The translations under genes and the position numbers were made by a program. Below, piece after piece: positions 17,808-26,707 of a DNA stretch of 64,000 nucleotides. Under the pieces are notes generated by a model. It ran no database searches. It was not told the origin of the DNA and was given only the letters and a program-made list of their open reading frames with translations. The stretch comes from Bog-473 sp963807675. GTDB lineage: Bacteria; Actinomycetota; Acidimicrobiia; Acidimicrobiales; RAAP-2. Positions within the stretch are counted from its first letter, which is position 1, and each line of letters starts with the position of its first letter. The stretch covers positions 496,001-560,000 of the forward strand of contig CAWECP010000012.1 of the NCBI GenBank assembly GCA_963807675.1. The letters are read 5' to 3'.

Positions 17808-18823
17808 GGCGAAGCCACGGGTCGCACCATCACCTTGCTGGGGATCTCGCCCCGGGAGAGCCGTTCCATCGTCTCCATCACCTCACTGAGTGTTATGTCG
17901 TCGGGTTCGATCAACGAGTCGAGTGGCAACGTTCCGCTGTCGAGCAGGTCCACCGCCGGCTGGAAGCCGTCGTCGTTGTAGTTGTAGGCACCGACGATCT
18001 CGAGCTCGAAGATGATCAAGCGGTTCTGGTTGAAGCGGGGCGGTGTGAACCCGGTACCGACGATCACCAGGGTGCCCGCATAGTCCAGTTGGCCGAGGGC
18101 GGCCTCCACGGCGCTGCCCTGTCCCGAGCACTCGAAAATGACCGCATAGGGCTCCGCCACCGGGGCACCGAGCGGTGGTTCCACCAGCGTGTCGGGCGTG
18201 ACCACCTCGGTCGCTCCGACGTCGAGTGCCCGCTGGCGCCGAACGGGTGAAGGCTCGCTCACCGTGACGTCGGACACCCCCTGCGCGCGGAGCACCGCGA
18301 TGATGAGCAGCCCGACCGGCCCGGCCCCGGTGACCAGCACCCGGTCGTCGGACGCCACGCCGCCCACCCGCACGGCGTGCAGGGCGATCGCCGTCGGCTC
18401 GGTCAGCGCCGCCACCCGGGTCGGCAGGGAGTCGGGAACGCGGATCAGGCCGTCGGACCCGACGGTCTTGAACCGGCAGAACGCACCTCGGTAGCCCAGA
18501 TAGGCCGCCGACGGGCGATTGAGGCACACCGAGGGACGTCCCCGTCGGCAGGGCCGGCAGGCGCCACACCCAGGGCTCTGGTTCCCAACCACTCGATCAC
18601 CGGCGGACCAGCCGGAGTCTCTCGGCGCCGAGGCCACGATCCCGGACCATTCGTGGCCCAGAATGGCACCAGGTCGGGCGTAACGCTCCAGGACCATGTG
18701 CAGGTCGGATCCGCAGATCCCGCACTCGGCAATTTCGACCAGCACCTCGTCGGGTCCGGGTTCCGGGCGGGGGACCTCCTCCACGGCGATCCTGCCGTCG
18801 CCCACGTAGACGGCTGCCGGCAT
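17804..18823 (-). CDS. Zinc-dependent medium-chain alcohol dehydrogenase
   Basis: The 339-residue enzyme has both zinc sites. The catalytic one is in ECGICGSDLHM with LGHEWSG. The structural one is the cysteine set GCGACRPCRRGRPSVC. The NAD(P) Rossmann motif is VLVTGAGPVGLLIIAVLRAQ. The layout (GHEW, threonine- or sorbitol-dehydrogenase-like) fits oxidation of a secondary alcohol or polyol; the substrate is unknown. The start is taken at MPAAVYVGDG, because upstream residues have no family similarity. It is coupled to the VOC gene downstream. Confidence 0.88.
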   Translation of the reverse strand: MPAAVYVGDGRIAVEEVPRPEPGPDEVLVEIAECGICGSDLHMVLERYARPGAILGHEWSGIVASAPRDSGWSAGDRVVGNQSPGCGACRPCRRGRPSVCLNRPSAAYLGYRGAFCRFKTVGSDGLIRVPDSLPTRVAALTEPTAIALHAVRVGGVASDDRVLVTGAGPVGLLIIAVLRAQGVSDVTVSEPSPVRRQRALDVGATEVVTPDTLVEPPLGAPVAEPYAVIFECSGQGSAVEAALGQLDYAGTLVIVGTGFTPPRFNQNRLIIFELEIVGAYNYNDDGFQPAVDLLDSGTLPLDSLIEPDDITLSEVMETMERLSRGEIPSKVMVRPVASP

Positions 18824-19106
18824 CAGATCGGGCGGCACGGAGGCAATGGTAGGGCTCTTGGGGCCCGACGCTCTGGTGGCCACGTCGCTCGGACCCGGTG
18901 CCCGGTTCGATGCAGGCCTGGCCATACGAACCCCGCACCCGGGCCAGCGTGCGCCAGTTGTCCGCCCGTTGTGCCAGTCCAGGCATTCCGGCTCTACTCG
19001 TCGCCACCTCGCGCCGTCATCATGTGGCAACAGAGGGGCGGTGATCGGGGGTGAGATGCTGTCGGGTATCACCGCCCCTCGACTCACGCGGGACGACCGG
19101 GCGACC

Positions 19107-19643
19107 TCAAGCCAGCCGGTACTCCCAGCCCTCCTGCCACTCGAACTCGGCCACCAACGACGTCTCGAGCGGAACCCCGCCGAGCCAGTGCTCGAGGGCC
19201 CAGCGAGTCGCCGCGTGGCCCACGACCAAGACCCGCTGCCCGTCCCAGCGGAGGCGAAGGTCGTCGAGGAAGCCCCCGACACGCTCGACGGCCTGTCGCC
19301 AGCTCTCTCCCCCCGGATAAGGGTCGTCCAAATGCGCCAGCCGGCCGCCGTGCACCTCGTCGGTCGGACGGCCGTTGAACAACCCGTAGTCGCATTCCCG
19401 GAGGCGCCAGTCGAGCAGCACCGGTAGCGACGAGCCGGCGAGGGCGATGGCAACGGTCTCGCGGGCTCGGCCGAGGTCGGAGCTGAAGACCGCAGAGAGG
19501 CCATCCTCCCGCCTCCGGTCGCCCAGGCGAGCCGCCTGGCGACGGCCCTCGTCCGAGAGCCGGCCGTCCAGCCACCCGGTCGCCCGCCCGTGCTCGTTGT
19601 CCTCGCTGAGCGAATGGGTCTCGTACACGATCTGGATCGCCAC
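19107..19643 (-). CDS. Histidine-phosphatase-family protein with ETHS motif
   Basis: This encodes 178 residues from a GTG at 19643. The usual phosphohistidine motif RHG is replaced by YETHSLSEDNEHGRATGW, followed by GRLSDEGRRQAARLG, VFSSDLGRARETVAIAL, LRECDYGLFNGRP and VLVVGHAATRWALEHWLGG (second catalytic His). The His in ETHS would take the phosphoryl group, and the Arg next to it is lost. A subgroup of actinobacterial proteins has this form, so catalysis may be retained. The substrate is unknown. Confidence 0.78.
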   Translation of the reverse strand: MAIQIVYETHSLSEDNEHGRATGWLDGRLSDEGRRQAARLGDRRREDGLSAVFSSDLGRARETVAIALAGSSLPVLLDWRLRECDYGLFNGRPTDEVHGGRLAHLDDPYPGGESWRQAVERVGGFLDDLRLRWDGQRVLVVGHAATRWALEHWLGGVPLETSLVAEFEWQEGWEYRLA

Positions 19644-19749
19644 CTCGCCATCTTTGCCGTTCCCCCCGGCACGAACGCGTTCGCGTGACGGGGCTGGCCC
19701 GACGACGATCACGCGCCCACGACGCGGGGACGCACGGTAGCTTCCGACC

Positions 19750-21417
19750 ATGTCCCCTGACGACCTCGCCTCCGAGCTGCTCGACGCCACCCTCGATGCC
19801 GACCCCCTGGTGGGATCGATCTACGGGTTCGCCGGCTACGACGACCGGCTGACCGACTTCAGCGAAGACGCCGAGGCGATCGCGGCCGAACGGCTCTCCT
19901 CCATCGCGACACGGGCGGAGCACCATGACCCCGGCGGCCTCGACGAGGTCGATCAGCAGACACTCGACTTCGTCCGCCACATGGCACGCGGCATGGCCGG
20001 CGCCGCCACGGTCCCCATGGTCGAGTTCACCATCTGCGACACCTTCGCCGCTCCGGTCGTCAACGTCTTCACCATGCTGCCCAAGGTGCCGCTCGACACG
20101 CCAGAGCGCCGCGACGGCTACGTCGCCCGCCTCCATGCCCTGCCCGGCATGCTGGCCACCGCGGCCCAGCGGCACGTCGAGGGGACCAAGGCCGGCCGCA
20201 CCGCGGTGTCCCGGCTGGTCGAGTCGGCCATCGCCCAGCTCGACTTCATGATCAAGGATCCGACCGCCGGCCGCATGGCCCGGAAGGACGTGGACGCGGG
20301 CGAGAAGGAGTTCCTGACCGACCTCGCCGCCCACATCGAGGAGGACGTCCGCCCCGCCCTGGCCGCCTACCGTGACGCGCTACGCGACCGCGTGCTCCCT
20401 TCCGCCCGTGACGACGACCACCCGGGCATCTCCTATCTCCCCGGTGGAGACGGCATGTACCAGCAACTGGTCCGGCTCCACACCTCCACCGATCACACCC
20501 CAGACGAGCTCCACGCCGTCGGCCGCGACATCGTGGAGCAGGTCAGCGAGGAGCTCCGCCAGACGGGCAGCCGCCTGTGGGGCACCACCGACATGGCCGA
20601 CATCTTCGACCGCATGTGCAACGACACCTCGCTGCGCTACGAGAACCCGCAGCAGATGCTCGACCACGCCCGCCGCGTCGTGGCGGCCGCCGAGGCGGAG
20701 GCGCCCAAGTGGTTCGGCCTCGTCCCCGACGAGCCCTGCGTCGTCGAACCGGTTCCCGAGGCGGAGGAGGCGGGTATGGCGGCCGCCTACTACATGCCGG
20801 GCGCCATCGACGGCTCCCGCAAGGGCACCTACTTCCTGAACACGTCCAAGCCCGAGGAGCGGTACCGCTACGTCGCCGAGGACATCGCCTTCCATGAGGC
20901 CGTGCCGGGCCACCACTTCCAGCTGACCATTGCCCTCGAGGCCAAGGACCTGGTCCCCGCCCGGCGCGTCCTGTTCGACACGGCCTGTGCCGAGGGGTGG
21001 GGCCTCTACAGCGAGCGGCTGGCCGACGAAATGGGCCTCTACACCGACGACCTGGCCCGCATGGGCCTCTTCGCCGCCGACTCGTGGCGCGCCAGTCGGC
21101 TGGTGGTCGACACCGGCCTGCACGCCATGGGCTGGCCCCGGAAGCGGGCCGTCGACTGGCTGGTCGAGCACACGCCCATGCCGCGCATCGAGGTCGAATC
21201 GGAGGTCGACCGCTACATCGCCTACCCCGGCCAGGCCCTGGCCTACATGGTGGGTCGGCGCGAGATCGTCCGCCTGCGCCGCCGGGCCTCGGAGCGACTC
21301 GGCGACGATTTCGACCTGCGTGCCTTTCACGACACCGTCCTGCGGGCCGGCACCCTCCCGCTGCCCGCCCTGGCCGGCACCGTTGAGCGCTGGGTGGACC
21401 GCCAGGCTGGTCGCTGA
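19750..21417 (+). CDS. DUF885-family metallopeptidase-like protein
   Basis: The 555-residue protein has the DUF885 layout, an all-helical fold related to M2/M3-type zinc peptidases. The zinc motif HEAVPGHHFQ starts at residue 382 (His382, Glu383, His388/389), followed by ACAEGWGLYSERLADEMGLY with the third ligand Glu. No signal peptide is visible, so it is probably cytoplasmic. It is divergent from the histidine phosphatase with about 100 bp between starts. Confidence 0.88.
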   Translation: MSPDDLASELLDATLDADPLVGSIYGFAGYDDRLTDFSEDAEAIAAERLSSIATRAEHHDPGGLDEVDQQTLDFVRHMARGMAGAATVPMVEFTICDTFAAPVVNVFTMLPKVPLDTPERRDGYVARLHALPGMLATAAQRHVEGTKAGRTAVSRLVESAIAQLDFMIKDPTAGRMARKDVDAGEKEFLTDLAAHIEEDVRPALAAYRDALRDRVLPSARDDDHPGISYLPGGDGMYQQLVRLHTSTDHTPDELHAVGRDIVEQVSEELRQTGSRLWGTTDMADIFDRMCNDTSLRYENPQQMLDHARRVVAAAEAEAPKWFGLVPDEPCVVEPVPEAEEAGMAAAYYMPGAIDGSRKGTYFLNTSKPEERYRYVAEDIAFHEAVPGHHFQLTIALEAKDLVPARRVLFDTACAEGWGLYSERLADEMGLYTDDLARMGLFAADSWRASRLVVDTGLHAMGWPRKRAVDWLVEHTPMPRIEVESEVDRYIAYPGQALAYMVGRREIVRLRRRASERLGDDFDLRAFHDTVLRAGTLPLPALAGTVERWVDRQAGR

Positions 21418-21463
21418 GCGCAAGCGGGCGCCTGGGCGATGCCTCCGCGGCGGCCGGTCGCTA

Positions 21464-21901
21464 CTACAACTCCAGTGTCAGGTGTGTGTTGCGGATGGCG
21501 AAGTCAACCGTGTCCAGCCATTGTCGCGGTGACCACCGGTCGACCTCGGAACGCGCCGCCATCTCGAGCTCGAGCGGGACGAGGATGGTGGCCTGCATGT
21601 CGGCCAGCGTGAACTCCGCGTCAACCAGGTCGAGCACCTCGTACGCCATGTAGGCGCGGGCGATGGCCCAGGTGCGCCCGCAACGGCGGATGCGGCCGGG
21701 CCGTGACACGCTGTGCGCGATCTGGGCCAGGCTGCCGTGCGCCAGCAGGTTGGTCCATGCCCAGACGGGGACGACGATCCCCTTGTCCTCCCAGTACTCG
21801 GCCAGCGTGCCGTTCAGGAAGGCCTCGCACTCCTGGGCCACCACAATGGCCCCGCCCGCTTCGGCCGCGCGCTCTCGCTTCTTCATTTCACGTTCCTCCA
21901 C
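21464..21901 (-). CDS. Uncharacterised protein
   Basis: This encodes 145 residues; a start at the internal MKKRERAAEAGG (21886) is equally possible. It has no membrane segment or recognised motif. The region AFLNGTLAEYWEDKGIVVPV and a helical middle (RTWAIARAYMAYEVLDLVDA) suggest a compact alpha-helical protein. I do not recognise the family. It sits between convergent DUF885 and the VKOR operon. Confidence 0.55.
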   Translation of the reverse strand: MEEREMKKRERAAEAGGAIVVAQECEAFLNGTLAEYWEDKGIVVPVWAWTNLLAHGSLAQIAHSVSRPGRIRRCGRTWAIARAYMAYEVLDLVDAEFTLADMQATILVPLELEMAARSEVDRWSPRQWLDTVDFAIRNTHLTLEL

Positions 21902-21992
21902 GCCTCGCCCGCTCCCGGTCTCCGCGCCTTCGGGCGTTGTGCTTCCATTGTGCAGATCGGGCCCGCTGGCGAGTAGGGGCGAAGGTCCTCTC

Positions 21993-22487
21993 TCAGGTCG
22001 GCGCTGGCGCGGCCCCCCGGGCCACCGTCCGGGCGGCCAGGACGACGGCGAAGAGCGACACCGCCGTCACGTGGATGGCCGTGCACCACAGGCAGATGGC
22101 GCCGATCCGGAACAGCTCCGTGTACACCAGGTAGACGACCATGGCGGCGCCGGCCCCCGACCCGACCAGGCGTGCCCGGTCCACCCAGGCCGCCCGGGCG
22201 TGCCACGCCCACGGGCCGCACAGCGCGGCCATACCGGCCGCCCACACCAGGCCGAGGACGGCCAGCGGGACGCCGAAAACCACCGACTCGGGGCTCGTGG
22301 TGACCAGCGTGCAGTTCACGACCCCCGTGTCGGGGCAGGCCAGCGCGGCCGGGTCGGTGTAGTGGGTCACGGTCAGGTAGGACGCGATGGCCACCCCGGC
22401 CAACGAAAGGCCGAGCGAGGCCGCCACGGCCCATGCCGGGACACGCCTGATGGTGTTCGTGTTCCTCGTGGCGGTGGCCGTCGTCAC
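21993..22487 (-). CDS. Vitamin K epoxide reductase (VKOR) family membrane protein
   Basis: The 164-residue protein has four to five helices. The GTG start at 22487 overlaps the stop of the upstream gene (GTGA). The active-site pair is in GAICLWCTAIH (CxxC), and the loop-cysteine pair is in CPDTGVVNCTLV, which shuttles electrons from partners. VSPESVVFG-type sequence (TSPESVVFGVPLAVLGL) with the conserved Ser is present. Bacterial VKORs reoxidise a DsbA-like partner using quinone. The gene directly upstream is thioredoxin-like, so the pair probably forms disulfides outside the membrane. Confidence 0.88.
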   Translation of the reverse strand: MTTATATRNTNTIRRVPAWAVAASLGLSLAGVAIASYLTVTHYTDPAALACPDTGVVNCTLVTTSPESVVFGVPLAVLGLVWAAGMAALCGPWAWHARAAWVDRARLVGSGAGAAMVVYLVYTELFRIGAICLWCTAIHVTAVSLFAVVLAARTVARGAAPAPT

Positions 22488-23530
22488 GACGCCCCCAGCG
22501 TCTTGGCGATGGCGGCGATGGCCGGGGAGTCGCACACGCTGCTCGGCTGGTTGCCGGTCACGGAGCAGATGGCCGCCGTGATGTCGTTCGCCGTGCCGTC
22601 GATGGCCTGGGCCACCGGGCTCGACGGGTCAGCCAGCTGCGCCGCGATCTGCGACTGCGACAGGCCCTGCAGCACCTGGGGGGAGTAGCTGGCACCGGTG
22701 ATGAGGTACCGGTTAGCGATGTCGACGAACGGGATGCTGCCCTGCTGGTCGTACGTGCTGAGCAGGGTGCTCTGCGCGGCCGTCGGCGTCTGCAGCGTCG
22801 GGTAGCTGCCGTCGACCTCCTGGTTGGTCGCTTCCTCGACCGGCTGGAAGTCGACGTAGGAGCTCGAGTAGCTCGACCCGTAGAACGAGAGCGTCTGCGT
22901 GTCGGGGTAGACGTCCGAGCTCGAGGAATGCGTCCCCGACAGGCCGGAGAAGGTCCCGAAGCGTGACAGCGCGACCGCCACCGCCCACCGCTCGGCCGCG
23001 CAGTACGGGCAGTACTCGGCGCCGACGTAGGTGATGAGGGGCTTGCCATCGCTCCCGCGGCTGATGGCCGCCTTGCCGCTGGTCCGGCTCGGCGGGACGT
23101 CAGAGCTGACACTGCCCACGGCGTCGAGCGTCGAGGCCGGCACGGAGAGCGCTGCCAGCACGGCGGGCGACAGCGGCGTCGTGCCGGCATCGTCCGTCGA
23201 GCTCGTGCCCGCGGCTTGGAGGTGCGACGAACCCACCACGGCGCTGGCCGGCCCGCCGGCCGCCTTGATGACGACCATCGCCGCGATGGCCGCGACGATC
23301 AGGCCTACGGGAACCAGCGCGGCCAGCACGCGGTGCCGGGACCGGAACGTGGTCGGCGCCGGCGGCGCCGAGCCGGACTGTCGGCGTCGGGCCAGCGTGG
23401 CGGACGCGGCGCCCCCCTGCTTGGTCGAGGTCCTCCCGGCGGAGCCGGAGGCGTGTTTGTTGGTGGTCTTCGATGCGTTCTTGGGAGCCGACCGCGTCGG
23501 TCGCGACGGCCCGTTGGTGGCTTTCGGCAT
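22484..23530 (-). CDS. DUF929-family membrane-anchored thioredoxin-like protein
   Basis: The 348-residue protein starts at the ATG with GGAG 8 bp upstream. A Lys/Thr/Ala-rich cytoplasmic tail of about 70 residues precedes one helix (ALVPVGLIVAAIAAMVVIKA). The external domain contains LITYVGAEYCPYCAAERWAV with a CxxC redox pair, FGTFSGLSGTHSSSSDVYPD, and a cis-Pro-like IPFVDIANRYLITGASY. This is the pattern of DUF929 proteins, which resemble DsbA/thioredoxin. It is coupled to the VKOR gene and is its likely partner. Confidence 0.82.
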   Translation of the reverse strand: MPKATNGPSRPTRSAPKNASKTTNKHASGSAGRTSTKQGGAASATLARRRQSGSAPPAPTTFRSRHRVLAALVPVGLIVAAIAAMVVIKAAGGPASAVVGSSHLQAAGTSSTDDAGTTPLSPAVLAALSVPASTLDAVGSVSSDVPPSRTSGKAAISRGSDGKPLITYVGAEYCPYCAAERWAVAVALSRFGTFSGLSGTHSSSSDVYPDTQTLSFYGSSYSSSYVDFQPVEEATNQEVDGSYPTLQTPTAAQSTLLSTYDQQGSIPFVDIANRYLITGASYSPQVLQGLSQSQIAAQLADPSSPVAQAIDGTANDITAAICSVTGNQPSSVCDSPAIAAIAKTLGAS

Positions 23531-23673
23531 TGGTGTTCTCCTGATATCGCCGAGGCGGCGCCGTGCGCACGCGCTCGGAAGCTCGGTATGGGGGCCGGAC
23601 GAGGGCCCCCCGTGATGGCGGGAACGGCGCCGCCGCGCCCGAAGGCGGGTGCGACGGTGCGCCGCGTGCGGAG

Positions 23674-24017
23674 CTAGGAGAACTGGGGCGGGTGAAAGAG
23701 CGGGTCGCGCGTCCCGGCCGGCAGGGCGACGTGGCCCCGGCGCGGCGGCGCAGCCCCGACGAGGCCGCCGCCACGAGCGCGCACGCGCCGAGGACAGCGG
23801 CGAGCGCCACCCCGGGAGACGGAGCGGTGGGTGCGGGTGCCCCCTTGCCGCAGGTGGCGTCGGCACAGTTGAGCGGCCCGGTGAGCGGCCTCTCGACCGC
23901 CTGCACCATTTGGGTCGCTGCGGTCTCGGTGCCGGCAACGACGCCGTGGGGCACCAGGCCGCCCAGCACCGCGGCGGCGAGGATCGCCACCAAACTCAGG
24001 CGCCAGCGGATACCCAC
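23674..24017 (-). pseudogene. Small membrane protein, probable one-base frameshift
   Basis: The product begins with a signal-like helix (RWRLSLVAILAAAVLGGLV), has a short outside loop with two cysteines (LNCADATCGKG) and a second helix (GVALAAVLGACALVAAASSG). Staying in frame would run 570 bp into the DUF929 gene. Shifting near 23750 gives GHVALPAGTRDPLFHPPQFS and a stop at 23674, a more sensible end. The shift needs one missing base, unlike the extra bases elsewhere. It lies upstream of, and probably with, the DUF929-VKOR operon; its role is unknown. Confidence 0.5.
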
Positions 24018-24138
24018 GCCCTACAGACTAGGGGAGCTCCCTAAAAGCCAGCTAAGAATCCGAGCAGATCTCCGATGGGAGCGAACGGGTTGCCGGCCGC
24101 CGGCGCCGGCCGGGATCTCCTCGTGCTGCGTACGTTTC

Positions 24139-24327
24139 CTAGCGACGGCGGTCCAGCTCCGCACCGGCGCCCCGCCGCAGCACGTGCACCGAGCGCCGTC
24201 CGTCGACCGGGACGGCCTCGAAGCACCTCTCCACCTTGCGGTGCCAGAGGGCGTACCAGACCAGAAGGCCACCACCGAACAGGGTCACCGATCCCACCAT
24301 CGTCGCCAGCAGTGCCATGTCGGACAT
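24139..24327 (-). CDS. Small single-helix membrane protein
   Basis: This encodes 62 residues starting at MSDMALL, which has AAGAGGAG immediately before it. One helix (ATMVGSVTLFGGGLLVWYAL) is followed by a basic soluble tail. I do not recognise the family. A longer start at 24378 is possible but adds only a charged stretch. Confidence 0.5.
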   Translation of the reverse strand: MSDMALLATMVGSVTLFGGGLLVWYALWHRKVERCFEAVPVDGRRSVHVLRRGAGAELDRRR

Positions 24328-24466
24328 CTCCTCTTCCCGCGTCTCTTCGGAGTCTTGCGGTGAACGGTCCCTGGGCAACAGGGACGAAGGTCACTTCGTT
24401 CCAGTGACGAAGGCCCCGTTCACGCCCGGGACCTCTGCCGGGGGCGGCGCGAGCCTGCCCTCCGGC

Positions 24467-25807
24467 TCAGGCCACTCCCGAGCTGGCCGCTCCTGCGGTG
24501 ATGCGCCGCGACCAGAGCGCCACCAGTTGGAGCAGTCCCAGGTACACCACCAGCACGATCAGGATGGTGAGCAGGGCCCAGCCGGTCAGGTTGCCACTGA
24601 AGAGAAGGAACAGCGCGGCCACCATGACGCCGACCAGGCGCAGGCCGGTGAGGTGCTCCAGGACCCAGCCTCCGGTGCGGCGGGCGCCCTCGGAGCCACC
24701 GGCGGCCCGCCCGGCGCCCGCCTTGAGCGCCTTGGCCTGGGCCCACAGCCAGCGGGCGGCCCGGGCCACCAGGCGGCGGATCCAGACGGCGTAGCGCGTC
24801 GGCCCGAACACCCAGGCGACCAGGGCGACCAGGACCGTCACCAGCAGCATCCAGCGCAGGTCGGCCTTCAGGAAGCGGAGCAGGGTGTCCCATACGGCGG
24901 CGCCGACGTTGCGGTCGAAGTGCTGGTTGGCCGCCTCGTTGAGGAAGGTGGTGCGTCCGTAGGACAGCCCGCCCAGTAGGACGAGGGTGAAGAGGCCCAC
25001 GCCGACCGACATGCGCAGGAGGGCCCGGCGCCGGTCGACCGCGATCACGATGCCCAATATCCCGAGCACCAGCGCGGTGACCGGGACGGCCCACCCCAGC
25101 GTGACCAGCGTGTTGAACAGGGCCGAGAACTTGGACACCTGGCTCTTGGAGACGACGGTGACGCCGAGGTGGTTGCCCTGGGTCAGTATCGGTTTGATCG
25201 GGTTGAACAGGGTGATCCCGCGCTGGTTGGCCTGGTCGATGATGTTGTTCAGGATCGGCGTGACGTTGACGACGACCTGGCCGCCCTTGCTCAGGTTGCT
25301 GGTCAGCGACGTCTGCTTGCCGGTCAGGACGTCGACCACGGTGTCGTGCGTGTGCCGGTTCAGCGTGTCCCACAGCTGGCCGAACTGCTCGCTCTCGAGC
25401 ACCTTCACCGCGAGGCCGTACACGTAGCCCTCGACCTCGGTCAGGATCGGCTGGACGATCGGCTTCGCCCTGGCCGGTAGCGCCGAGGTGACCGCGTCCT
25501 TCACGCTGGACGACTGGAAGAGCTCGTTCGTCGCCTTCCGCGCCAGGTGGTCGATGATCACCGGGTTGCGGGCCAGCGGCGCCATGGTGGCGACGTACTG
25601 ATCGGTGTTAGTCACGGTACGGATGGCCCAGGCCGATATCACCGAAATCGGGATCAGCAGCGACGCCAGCACGATCAACACCCACGTCACGACCCCACGC
25701 GTCCGGCGAGCCCGCGGTCGCCTCCTGGTCGGACCCGGTGCGGAGTCCGCTCCCGACGCGTCGGCCGCGTCGCCTGTCGGCGCCTCCCCTGGGCCGGTTT
25801 CGGTCAT
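24467..25807 (-). CDS. Integral membrane protein of unknown function
   Basis: The 446-residue protein starts at MTETGPGEAP. An acidic/basic cytoplasmic N-tail precedes TM1 (VVTWVLIVLASLLIPISVIS). A roughly 200-residue outside region with NTDQYVATMAPLARNPVIID then LARKATNELFQ follows, then about four more helices toward the C-terminus (AVPVTALVLGILGIVIAV and LTGWALLTILIVLVVYLGLL). Actinobacteria encode similar proteins of unknown role. The large external domain and terminal helices could suggest a transport or cell-envelope role, which is not proven. Confidence 0.7.
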   Translation of the reverse strand: MTETGPGEAPTGDAADASGADSAPGPTRRRPRARRTRGVVTWVLIVLASLLIPISVISAWAIRTVTNTDQYVATMAPLARNPVIIDHLARKATNELFQSSSVKDAVTSALPARAKPIVQPILTEVEGYVYGLAVKVLESEQFGQLWDTLNRHTHDTVVDVLTGKQTSLTSNLSKGGQVVVNVTPILNNIIDQANQRGITLFNPIKPILTQGNHLGVTVVSKSQVSKFSALFNTLVTLGWAVPVTALVLGILGIVIAVDRRRALLRMSVGVGLFTLVLLGGLSYGRTTFLNEAANQHFDRNVGAAVWDTLLRFLKADLRWMLLVTVLVALVAWVFGPTRYAVWIRRLVARAARWLWAQAKALKAGAGRAAGGSEGARRTGGWVLEHLTGLRLVGVMVAALFLLFSGNLTGWALLTILIVLVVYLGLLQLVALWSRRITAGAASSGVA

Positions 25808-25894
25808 CTGCGCTCGCTCATGCTTGATGCTCACCACATGCCGGTGCCCTTCGGCACTGGCGCCATGAGATTCCCCTGGTGTAGCACTAATCAC

Positions 25895-26080
25895 ATGGAT
25901 GGGTCGCCTTCGGCCACCAAACAAGTGCGGATTGCGGGCCTCAGTGCCGTCGCCGGTTTGTTCGCCCCGCTCGTCTTCGTGAGCATCATCGTCCTGCGCA
26001 AGGTCAACCGCCAGGCGAAGCGCTACACGCGCCGGTGGAACAAGCGCCTTCAGAACGAGATCGCCCGCTGGTCCGAATAA
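25895..26080 (+). CDS. Small single-helix membrane protein
   Basis: This encodes 61 residues: a short N-tail, one helix (GLSAVAGLFAPLVFVSIIVL) and a strongly basic C-terminal half (RKVNRQAKRYTRRWNKRLQN). The ATG at 25895 is preferred over upstream starts that overlap the divergent gene. No family is recognised; the layout resembles small envelope or nucleic-acid-tethering peptides. Confidence 0.45.
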   Translation: MDGSPSATKQVRIAGLSAVAGLFAPLVFVSIIVLRKVNRQAKRYTRRWNKRLQNEIARWSE

Positions 26081-26107
26081 TCGAACCGGACTCAAAGGGC
26101 TGAGCGC

Positions 26108-26599
26108 GTGCTGACCGGCCTCGCCCACACGGCCGTCTGCGTGCCCGACGTGCGCGCCGCCGCCCGCTGGTACGCCGATGTGCTCGGGCTCGAGGTCCTG
26201 TCGCCGCCGTACCGCATGGAGGGCGAGCAGATCGAGCGCGACATGGGCGAGCTGCTTCCCTCCCCCGTGGTCGTGACCGCGGCCATCGTCGGCTTCCGCA
26301 CGGAGGACCGCGTCATTGAGCTCATCGAGTACCCGGCGGCCGGCGTCGCGCCCGTCGGAACCGGACGGCCATCGGTGACCCGGATCGGCATGACGCACGT
26401 GGGGATGCTGTGCGACGACATCGCCGCCACCAGAGCAGAGCTCGAAGCGCGGGGAGTGGAGTTCCTCACCACGGGGATCGCCGACGTGGCCGGTCTCAAG
26501 ACGACGTGGTGCCACGACCCGTGGGGAACGGTCATCATCCTGCTCCAGAAGAGCCGGGACGACCGGCCGTACTGGGGACAGCTGGCGCCCCCCACCTGA
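26108..26599 (+). CDS. VOC-family glyoxalase-like protein
   Basis: The 163-residue protein is a single VOC module pair: GLAHTAVCVPDVRAAARWYA with first ligand His, IGMTHVGMLCDDIAATRAEL with the second, and WCHDPWGTVIILLQK at the end, where the Glu ligand position is occupied by Ile or Leu. Lack of the usual Glu suggests altered metal binding. The start is a GTG 28 bp after the preceding small gene. The substrate is unknown. Confidence 0.78.
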   Translation: MLTGLAHTAVCVPDVRAAARWYADVLGLEVLSPPYRMEGEQIERDMGELLPSPVVVTAAIVGFRTEDRVIELIEYPAAGVAPVGTGRPSVTRIGMTHVGMLCDDIAATRAELEARGVEFLTTGIADVAGLKTTWCHDPWGTVIILLQKSRDDRPYWGQLAPPT

Positions 26600-26707
26600 C
26601 CGGCGGCGCCCAATTGCGGTCGGACCGGGCCTCGGAAGAAGGAAATCAGAAGAAATTGGCCCGAAAAACTTGTGCAGCCACGGTGCGCGTGGGCCATGAT
26701 GTGCGCC

